Assembly: GCA_025450255.1 (NCBI GenBank)
Contig: JANWHV010000177.1
Coordinates: 1 to 7,297, forward strand
Source: Chloroflexota bacterium
GTDB lineage: Bacteria > Chloroflexota > UBA5177 > JANWHV01
Reading direction: 5' to 3'
DNA: 7,297 nt
Position numbers and translations under genes: made by a program. Positions 1 to 4,970 of this stretch are shown piece by piece. The notes under the pieces are model-generated. The model searched no databases. It was not told the DNA's origin and was given only the letters and a program-made list of their open reading frames with translations. Positions within the stretch are counted from its first letter, which is position 1. Each line of letters opens with the position of its first letter.

Positions 1-1
1 C

Positions 2-85
2 CAAGAACCGGCGAGGCCGCCCCCCGCCCGGCCCCCAGCGGGTTCCCATCCCTGGCGTCGTCCGTTGTTCCCCAGGAGGACGTAA
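2..85 (+). CDS. 3' end of a probable transposase (start lies before the window)
   Basis: The frame starting at base 2 reads 27 codons to a TAA at 83-85. The peptide is rich in Pro and Arg and contains the string SHPWRRPLFPRRT at its end. Tails with a proline run followed by HPWRR are familiar to me from the C-termini of integrase-core (DDE) transposases, such as the IS21, IS481 and ISNCY-like groups. The stop codon is followed immediately by terminal-repeat-like sequence, which is where a transposase gene should end. No catalytic residue is in view and the peptide is too short for firm assignment. The exact family is open: an IS21 element would normally have istB after istA, and none follows here. 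The strand and stop are clear; the identity is inferred. Confidence 0.35.
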   Translation, partial: QEPARPPPARPPAGSHPWRRPLFPRRT

Positions 86-120
86 TCACTGAACACTTAC
101 GCGGACATTTTCACTGAACA
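86..120 (+). mobile_element. Probable right end of an insertion sequence with repeated termini
   Basis: TCACTGAACA occurs at 86-95 and again at 111-120, 25 bases apart in the same orientation, with GCGGACATT between them. Read from the other strand, the outer copy begins TGTTCAGTGAAAATGTCCGC, which looks like IS21-type ends: they start with TG and carry several internal repeats. The likely element boundary is the CA at 119-120. The repeats directly follow the putative transposase stop. The other end and any target duplication lie outside the window. Bases 121-267, up to the next gene, hold nothing I recognise. Confidence 0.45.
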
Positions 121-267
121 TCAACAGAGGTGCGAGGGATCGGCAAGAGCTTCCGCAGCCAGGTACACCGAGCATCTGGCGACTTCACTACACCTGAAGC
201 CAACAGTCGCAGCACATGGCAGGTACTCCGTTGAAAGCCGCACCGCGATATACGCATGTGCGCAGTA

Positions 268-2874
268 CTACTGCCAACCCAGCTCACCGTTCTTGCGCTC
301 TACCTCTCGGGCTAGCTTCTGGATTTGCCTGTATTCGACGGGGCTGCCCGCCTCAGTGTATCCCCTGAGTGCCTTCTCAATGTCGTCCCGGATCCGTGCA
401 ATCTCCTCACGAGTCGTCGAGCCGGACTCCAACAGCCTTTGCCACCGTAGCGTTGCGAGCCGGAGATGGATCTCAGCATGGAGCGTGTGTGGCCCTGCCC
501 TGCCGAGGATTCGAACCGCGCCATCCAGGGCGCCGATTGCCTCCCCTAATAGTCTCGCCTTCATAGTTGTATCCGCGACCCGGGCATGATCGCCCATCGC
601 GGACGCCATATCGCGGAGTGCTTCGGCTTGCTGAACGAGCAGTGAGTTACCAGAGAAGCCACGCGCAGATGATTGGAAGGCACTGGCGGCCTCAGTCAGC
701 AAGTCTGCCTGGCTGGGCGGATCGAGGAGCCTGGCGAGTTTCACATAGCAGTGCCCAAGATTGCTCTGAATCGTCGCAACTTCAGTCGCTGACCAAACCA
801 GCCGAGCCGTGGCGATGCCGACCGCGTGCGCGTAGGCTCCGATTGCCTGCCGCAGTAATTCGTCCTTCCTTGGCCGTCGGGCAGCCTCCGCCCTCAGTTC
901 GCATGCGTCCCCAAGGCTGCGTTCCACGCGTGCAAGTCTGATAGGGTTCGCATCCTCGGTATATGCGGTGAGGGCCTTCCTATTTGCTTCGATGGCATCG
1001 TCTAACAGGGATCGTCGGATGCGCGGGTCTCCCGAAATTTGCCCATGCGTAAACAGGACCAAGCCGAGGTTATATTGGACGGCCGCCCACTCTTCAGGCA
1101 ACGTCTCTCTCCTGATAATCTTGAGAGCATCGCGGCAGCGCGCGGTGGCATCCTCCAGCATCTTGTTGCGCCTCGCTGGCCCGCGCGTAGTGCGCGCCTC
1201 TTGCCTGATTACAGAGGCGAGCGCGCCACATGCCTGACCCCAGATCGTGGGATCCGATTCTCGCGAGATAACTTTGAGGGACTCGCGCAGGGCATGTTCG
1301 GCCTCGTCCAGCAGGGCATCGCGCTGAGGATCTGGGACATCGTCGAGGCGATCTGCCAGCACGGAGCCAAGACCGAACTGAGCGAGCGCCCAATCCCCCT
1401 TAGCATCTTCCTTTGTCAGGGTGCCAAGTGCCGATCGGTAACATCGCTCCGCGTGAGCTTCGGTATCTTTGCGGCGGAACGCATCTCCAAGACGCACCAG
1501 TGCCCTCGCGTCGAGCTCCCGCTCTAGGCTTTCTTGGAGGCGCGGCCAATCGGCCGACGCTGGAGAATCAGCGCTACCATAGTCTGGCACAGCTAGGTCA
1601 AGGTAGACGTCCGCCACAGGAATTAGAGTTAGCAGCCCCCCAGCATTGCCCAACTTGAGGTTGAGGAATCCGGCTCGATCGAGCGCACTTAAGGCTTGCG
1701 TCCAATCTGAGTCGGTACCGGCCGGATCGAACAAAGCCTGAGCTGTGGCGAATACGCGTGGCGCTGGGTACTCGCGTATCCCCGCCGATCGGAGCAGTTT
1801 GATCGCGCGGAGAACCATCTTGGCGTGAGTTGGCAGTCGTGGATAGACCTCGTCGCGCATGCGAGCCACAGCGAGGACGATGGAGCCCGGTGTCCCATCA
1901 AATCGGTCATCGAGATAGGCGCTCTCGCCCGCGCGAGTTAGCTCACTGACGAGCGTTCGCGCCTCGGCTTGGGTTAGATCGGCCAGCCGGATGGGCGCAA
2001 GATGCTCGATGAGGCTTGAGAACGTCTTCCGGGCTTCCTTCTCGTCTGCGCCATCAGGGCACGTTGCAATGATGAGGAATGGTACCTGCCTATCAGCAAG
2101 GTCAAGAGGGATGCTATTTATGATTGCTTCGTATTGGGTGCCAGCATACTGGGGTAGGTTCTCCAGCCATAGTGCGACCTTCGAGCCTTGACGACGCAGC
2201 GCATCGAACAAGTCGCCGTATTGGCGAGGCTCTGTCGGCCATTCTACCAAAGTCCACTTGCCCAGTTCGCGCTCGCTCTTGAGCGCTTGCCAGGCGAGAC
2301 GGGAGGTGCCAAGCATCTTGCGGCCATATACACAGATGCCGTAAACGCCATTAGTTGATCGCAGGTCAGTGCGTGATGCGACGCTGTGAAGGACTTTGCG
2401 GGCGGTCTCGTCCGCGCTGGAGTGGGTGTCCTTCGTGAGGCGCGGTATGTAGATGTGCTTGTAGAAGGGAATGAGTCGGGATGGCGGCGTGGCAGTGGAC
2501 ACCAGTGCAACCCCGTACGTCTCAACCAGGCTGTTTGGGATGGACTGAACGGTTGCGTGGCTCGCTCGATGTCCGACGAATGCACACAATATGAAAACGA
2601 GTGCAACGGCCAGGCCAAGTGCGCTGTCACTCGGGTGAGAAATGAGAAGGCGAATGGCTACCCATCCCCTTGGGTCGGCCAGGCCAGGTGTGCCAATTGT
2701 TAGCAGCGAGATGAGGACATTGACTAGGAGTCCACCTACGAGTACCGTACTTATGATCACAGCCAAGAGATGCCACATGGCATCAAGCAGAATCCTAACG
2801 GGGTTGAAGATAAACCGATTGGCCAACGAACCCGAGCGCACGCCCTTACTTGAACCGTCCACCGAGTGTGGCAT
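268..2874 (-). CDS. Membrane-anchored STAND-like NTPase with TPR-type repeats (868 aa)
   Basis: The 868-aa protein starts at the ATG at 2874-2872, chosen because GGAAGGA sits 8 bases upstream and a good promoter lies further up; the frame stays open upstream only by chance. Two hydrophobic helices (about residues 34-60 and 84-102) follow a basic N-terminus, predicting a membrane hairpin with both ends inside the cell. Residues 155-345 resemble a STAND-type P-loop NTPase: G184-RKMLG-T-S191 is at the Walker A site, VALWLEN (233-239) is at Walker B, FLIIAT (266-271) fits the sensor strand, and FDGTPGS (325-331) fits the GxP region. The Walker A lysine is Thr190 and the usual Walker B acid is Glu238, so ATP hydrolysis may be lost. 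A winged-helix-like segment (345-430) follows. From about 457 to 840 there are about eight helix pairs repeating every 48-53 residues, with EEWAAVQYNLG-type signatures, as in long TPR repeats. It is probably a scaffold or sensor; the ligand is unknown. Its codons look less GC-biased than those of the genes to its right, which suggests separate acquisition. Confidence 0.85.
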   Translation of the reverse strand: MPHSVDGSSKGVRSGSLANRFIFNPVRILLDAMWHLLAVIISTVLVGGLLVNVLISLLTIGTPGLADPRGWVAIRLLISHPSDSALGLAVALVFILCAFVGHRASHATVQSIPNSLVETYGVALVSTATPPSRLIPFYKHIYIPRLTKDTHSSADETARKVLHSVASRTDLRSTNGVYGICVYGRKMLGTSRLAWQALKSERELGKWTLVEWPTEPRQYGDLFDALRRQGSKVALWLENLPQYAGTQYEAIINSIPLDLADRQVPFLIIATCPDGADEKEARKTFSSLIEHLAPIRLADLTQAEARTLVSELTRAGESAYLDDRFDGTPGSIVLAVARMRDEVYPRLPTHAKMVLRAIKLLRSAGIREYPAPRVFATAQALFDPAGTDSDWTQALSALDRAGFLNLKLGNAGGLLTLIPVADVYLDLAVPDYGSADSPASADWPRLQESLERELDARALVRLGDAFRRKDTEAHAERCYRSALGTLTKEDAKGDWALAQFGLGSVLADRLDDVPDPQRDALLDEAEHALRESLKVISRESDPTIWGQACGALASVIRQEARTTRGPARRNKMLEDATARCRDALKIIRRETLPEEWAAVQYNLGLVLFTHGQISGDPRIRRSLLDDAIEANRKALTAYTEDANPIRLARVERSLGDACELRAEAARRPRKDELLRQAIGAYAHAVGIATARLVWSATEVATIQSNLGHCYVKLARLLDPPSQADLLTEAASAFQSSARGFSGNSLLVQQAEALRDMASAMGDHARVADTTMKARLLGEAIGALDGAVRILGRAGPHTLHAEIHLRLATLRWQRLLESGSTTREEIARIRDDIEKALRGYTEAGSPVEYRQIQKLAREVERKNGELGWQ

Positions 2875-2882
2875 GCGGTGGT

Positions 2883-2889
2883 TCCTTCC
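2883..2889 (-). promoter_or_regulatory. Ribosome binding site fixing the start of the STAND-like gene
   Basis: On the minus strand GGAAGGA lies 8 bases before the ATG at 2874. An alternative in-frame ATG at 2928 has no comparable site, and it would place 18 extra residues without family character in front of the basic N-terminus. Confidence 0.75.
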
Positions 2890-2947
2890 CCTTGAAGGCC
2901 ATAATGTCCGCCGAGCTATCAAGCACATTAGGATTGCTCGTGCGTCG

Positions 2948-2976
2948 AGTATAAGTACTGGCCAATTGGAAGTCAA
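2948..2976 (-). promoter_or_regulatory. Sigma70-type promoter for the STAND-like gene
   Basis: On the minus strand TTGACT (2976-2971) and TATACT (2953-2948) are separated by exactly 17 bases. Each hexamer differs from the consensus at one position. Transcription would start near 2941, giving a leader of about 67 bases before the ATG at 2874. The spacing and position relative to the ribosome binding site support a genuine promoter. No operator-like inverted repeat is evident around it. Confidence 0.65.
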
Positions 2977-2991
2977 CACGTCGCGCAGGCG

Positions 2992-3387
2992 GGCGGCACG
3001 GTACGTGTCGTGGCAAGCCGGGGCCGGTGTGCACGCCACGGGGCCACACCAACCAGGTACGCGTAGTGGCTTTCTCCCCGGCTGGCGCCCTTTGGGCCAG
3101 CGGCAGCGGGGACAGACGGTGCGATTGTGGGACGTCGCCACCGGCAACCATCGCGCACACTTCGCGGCCACGCCAACCAGGTCCGGTCGGTGGCATTCAG
3201 CCCAGACGACAACTTCGTGGCCTGCGGCAATGACTATAACACCCTGAGTTTTTGGAATGTCCAAACAGACGACGCCTTCATTGCGCTGAGGCCTGAGCGG
3301 CCATATGTATGGGTGAATAGCACCGGTGTGCTGGGGCTGACGGAGGGTCAAATAGCCGCGCTCAAGCTGTTGGGGGCGATCGAAGAT
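2992..3387 (+). pseudogene. Decayed 3' end of a WD40-repeat protein gene
   Basis: WD40 repeat pieces run along the plus strand but jump between frames. GGTVRVVASRGRC (from 2992) looks like a worn GTVRVWDASTGRC. From about 3039, RGHTNQVRVVAFSP...ASGSGD is in one frame. TVRLWDVATGN (from 3116) is in the next; the change fits loss of one base near 3113. RTLRGHANQVRSVAFSPDD (from 3154) is in the third frame and continues through a last blade (LSFWNVQ) into RPYVWVNSTGVLGLTEGQIAALKLLGAIED, ending near 3387. That tail, with its GLTxxQ and LGAxE pattern, resembles the end of big WD40 proteins in Ktedonobacteria, often fused to NTPase or kinase domains. No start, no intact frame and no stop at the usual place remain, so the gene is dead unless the frameshifts are sequencing errors. 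Only about the last two and a half blades survive. Its 5' side stops next to the promoter of the divergent gene. Confidence 0.8.
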
Positions 3388-3492
3388 GTGGCGGCCCAAA
3401 TGACCAGACTGCCTGAGGCGAGATGGCACCAGCGCGGCGCCCGCGAGCGCTGTGGTACAACCAGCGCAACGCGTCGGGCGGCGGTCGCCCGG

Positions 3493-3513
3493 CGGGCGGC
3501 ACGGCGCCGCCCG
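3493..3513 (+). promoter_or_regulatory. GC-rich hairpin in front of the peroxiredoxin gene
   Basis: CGGGCGGC (3493-3500) and GCCGCCCG (3506-3513) pair perfectly over 8 bases around a 5-base loop. The right arm touches the first of two Shine-Dalgarno-like copies. No T-run follows, so it is not a standard intrinsic terminator. It could be a leader structure affecting translation, or chance in very GC-rich DNA. Confidence 0.35.
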
Positions 3514-3532
3514 GAGGGAGACGGAGGGAGAC
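3513..3532 (+). promoter_or_regulatory. Duplicated Shine-Dalgarno element
   Basis: GGAGGGAGAC occurs twice in direct tandem (3513-3522, 3523-3532) just before the ATG at 3534. GGAGG of the second copy lies 6 bases from the ATG, an ideal distance, and this decides the start of the peroxiredoxin gene. The first copy sits 16 bases away and is probably a by-product of slippage or a standby site. Confidence 0.7.
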
Positions 3533-3533
3533 C

Positions 3534-4109
3534 ATGGCGGGACCCGATGACCTATTTCCGCTGCCGCAAGGGCTGCCAATCCCGGTGGACGACGGCGCCT
3601 GCGACCACCTGCCTGGCATGGCGCTGCCGCCGCTGCCCCTGCTGGCGACCGACGGCCGCATGGTCGATCTCGCCGCCCTGCACGGCCGCACCGTCGTCTA
3701 CTGTTACCCGCGCACCGGCCGGCCCGGCGAGGAGGTCCCACCGAGCTGGGACGCGATCCCCGGCGCGCGCGGCTGCACCCCCCAGTCGTGCGCGTTCCGC
3801 GACCACCACTCGGAGCTGCGCGGCCTGGGCGCCGAGGTCTTCGGACTGAGCGCGCAGGACACCGAGTATCAGCGGGAAGTGGTCGAGCGGCTGCGCTTGC
3901 CCTTCGCATTGCTCAGCGACGCCGGCCTCGCCTTCGCCCGCGCGCTGCGCCTGCCCACGTTCACGTGGTCGGGGACGGACCTCATCAAGCGGCTGACGCT
4001 CGTTGCGCGGGACGGGCGCATCGAGCACGTCTTCTATCCGGTCTTCCCGCCCGACGCCAACGCTGGCGCGGTGGCGCGCTGGCTGGAGGCGCACCCGGAG
4101 GTGATATGA
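3534..4109 (+). CDS. Peroxiredoxin of the AhpC/TSA-Bcp type (191 aa)
   Basis: This thioredoxin-fold protein probably reduces hydrogen peroxide or organic peroxides in the cytosol. After an acidic, proline-rich N-terminus, VVYCYPRTGRPG (54-64) forms the first core strand and loop. G80-CTPQSC-AFRD (80-90) carries the likely peroxidatic Cys81 and, five residues on, Cys86, the arrangement of atypical two-cysteine Bcp enzymes. VFGLSAQD (102-109), LPFALLSDA (122-130) and HVFYPVFPPD (165-174) are the expected later elements. The threonine normally three residues before the peroxidatic Cys (TPGC) is Ala78 here. I recall a group of peroxiredoxins sharing this GARGCTPQSCAFRD form, so this may be a subfamily trait. 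There is no signal peptide. The ATG at 3534 is chosen over an upstream ATG at 3423 because of the strong adjacent ribosome binding site and because residues before it look like translated leader. The stop overlaps the next gene by four bases, so the two are cotranscribed and probably work together. Confidence 0.88.
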   Translation: MAGPDDLFPLPQGLPIPVDDGACDHLPGMALPPLPLLATDGRMVDLAALHGRTVVYCYPRTGRPGEEVPPSWDAIPGARGCTPQSCAFRDHHSELRGLGAEVFGLSAQDTEYQREVVERLRLPFALLSDAGLAFARALRLPTFTWSGTDLIKRLTLVARDGRIEHVFYPVFPPDANAGAVARWLEAHPEVI

Positions 4110-4777
4110 CCAATCCCGCCTGGAGCGTGTCCGGATCGTACTTCGAGGCGTGCAACTGCGACCCCATCTGCCCCTGTCGCTCGGTCGGCGGCCGGCCTGG
4201 GGGCAAGTCGACGCATGGGGAGTGTCTGGGCACGCTCTCGTGGCTGATCACCCAGGGGCACGCCGGGGAGATCGACCTGGCGGGGCTTGCCGTGGTCATG
4301 AACATCCGGTACACCGACGCGACCCAGCACGATTCTCCCTGGGACGTCGTGCTCTATGTGGACGAGCGCGCCAGCCCAGAGCAGCACCAGGCGCTGGCCG
4401 ACATCTTTCTCGGCCGAGTCGGCGGCACGCCACTCCGCAACTTCGCGGCCGCCATCGGCGAGGTCCATGCCGTGCGCCCCGCGCGCATCGAGCTCGACCA
4501 CACCCCCGGCAGGCAGCGCATTGGCGTGAAACGCGGCGCGAAGCACTATGTCCGGGTCCGGGCCGCGCGCCCGTTCGCGGATGACCACTCCGCGGATGAC
4601 CACTCCGCGGATGGCCCTTCCGCCGGCGACACGCCGGTGATGTGCGGCATCCCTGGCTTCGACCACCCCGGCACCGAATACCACACGGCTGTGCTTCAGT
4701 CGGAGGAAGTGCCACCGCTCGCTTGGGACCTCGTAGACGTCTGCGGCTTCGCGACCGACTTCGCCTACAGCGCCTAG
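4106..4777 (+). CDS. DUF1326 family protein (223 aa)
   Basis: The ATG at 4106 overlaps the peroxiredoxin stop (ATGA, 4106-4109) and has GGAGGTGAT directly before it, so translation is coupled. The N-terminus SYFEACNCDPICPCR (11-25) is the hallmark of DUF1326, with C16, C18, C22 and C24 in a CxCxxxCxC pattern and a further C40. Such a cluster suggests metal binding or redox chemistry, but the function of the family is not established. The rest follows the family layout: a middle mixed region (65-150), then MCGIPGFDHPGTEYHT (179-194), and an end in CGFATDFAYSA. The length is close to the usual 200 or so residues. The excess is an ADDHS/ADDHS/ADGPS insert at 158-172 encoded by a 15-base tandem repeat. 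There is no signal peptide or membrane helix. Coupling to a peroxiredoxin supports a role in thiol or metal stress; that is inference. Confidence 0.88.
   Translation: MTNPAWSVSGSYFEACNCDPICPCRSVGGRPGGKSTHGECLGTLSWLITQGHAGEIDLAGLAVVMNIRYTDATQHDSPWDVVLYVDERASPEQHQALADIFLGRVGGTPLRNFAAAIGEVHAVRPARIELDHTPGRQRIGVKRGAKHYVRVRAARPFADDHSADDHSADGPSAGDTPVMCGIPGFDHPGTEYHTAVLQSEEVPPLAWDLVDVCGFATDFAYSA
4577..4621 (+). repeat. 15-base tandem repeat, three copies, inside the DUF1326 gene
   Basis: GCGGATGACCACTCC occurs at 4577-4591 and exactly again at 4592-4606. A third copy at 4607-4621 differs at three positions (GCGGATGGCCCTTCC). The unit keeps the frame and encodes Ala-Asp-Asp-His-Ser. Two identical copies point to a recent slippage duplication. 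The acidic, His-containing insert lies in a loop between the core and the C-terminal segment. Confidence 0.95.
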
Positions 4778-4809
4778 GCGCCATGCCGCGCGCCTGGTGC
4801 GTGCGCCTA
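4770..4809 (+). other. Palindrome and inverted repeat after the DUF1326 gene
   Basis: GCGCCTAGGCGC (4770-4781) is a perfect 12-base palindrome covering the TAG stop of the DUF1326 gene. Its right half TAGGCGC (4775-4781) also pairs with GCGCCTA at 4803-4809, across a 21-base gap. Either structure could slow polymerase or protect the 3' end of the message. No T-run follows, so I do not call an intrinsic terminator. Confidence 0.35.
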
Positions 4810-4812
4810 TCG

Positions 4813-4841
4813 TTGCGCATAGAGGGATAATCTGGCATACT
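4813..4841 (+). promoter_or_regulatory. Weak candidate promoter for the TIR-XylF gene
   Basis: TTGCGC (4813-4818) and CATACT (4836-4841) are 17 bases apart, with a GATAAT at 4826-4831 between them. The -35 matches consensus at three positions only. The predicted leader would be about 120 bases. A better -35 hexamer, TTGACA, lies at 4880-4885 but has no -10 partner at the right distance. The gene probably has its own promoter in 4778-4970, but which one is unclear. Confidence 0.2.
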
Positions 4842-4970
4842 GGCCTCGCCGCCCCACGCGGCCCTGGCACGTAATGGGATTGACACCTCGCCCATGCGCT
4901 GTCGTGCGGTGGGGCGGCACACGGGGCGTCATAGGCGGCGGCCTGGCGGGCAGACGGAGGTCATGCCGGA

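Noticed and set aside
262..274. GCAGTA-C-TACTGC palindrome at the stop of the 868-aa gene, as a terminator
   Set aside because: The stem is short with almost no loop and there is no T-run on the minus strand after it.
3127..3849. 240-aa plus-strand frame starting with WD40 sequence
   Set aside because: Only its first part (to about 3387) is WD40-like. The rest is an out-of-frame reading of the peroxiredoxin gene.
2875..3909. Extension of the minus-strand 868-aa gene to an ATG at 3909 (1213 aa)
   Set aside because: The extra 345 residues are Arg/Pro/Ala-rich antisense of the peroxiredoxin and WD40 relic, with no family character. The promoter and ribosome binding site place the start at 2874.
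4034..4870. 278-aa minus-strand frame opposite the DUF1326 gene
   Set aside because: It is stop-free because of GC-rich antisense codons. The plus strand has clear DUF1326 motifs and start signals.
4880..4885. TTGACA as the -35 of the TIR-XylF promoter
   Set aside because: The bases 16-18 positions downstream are GC-rich and bear no resemblance to TATAAT.
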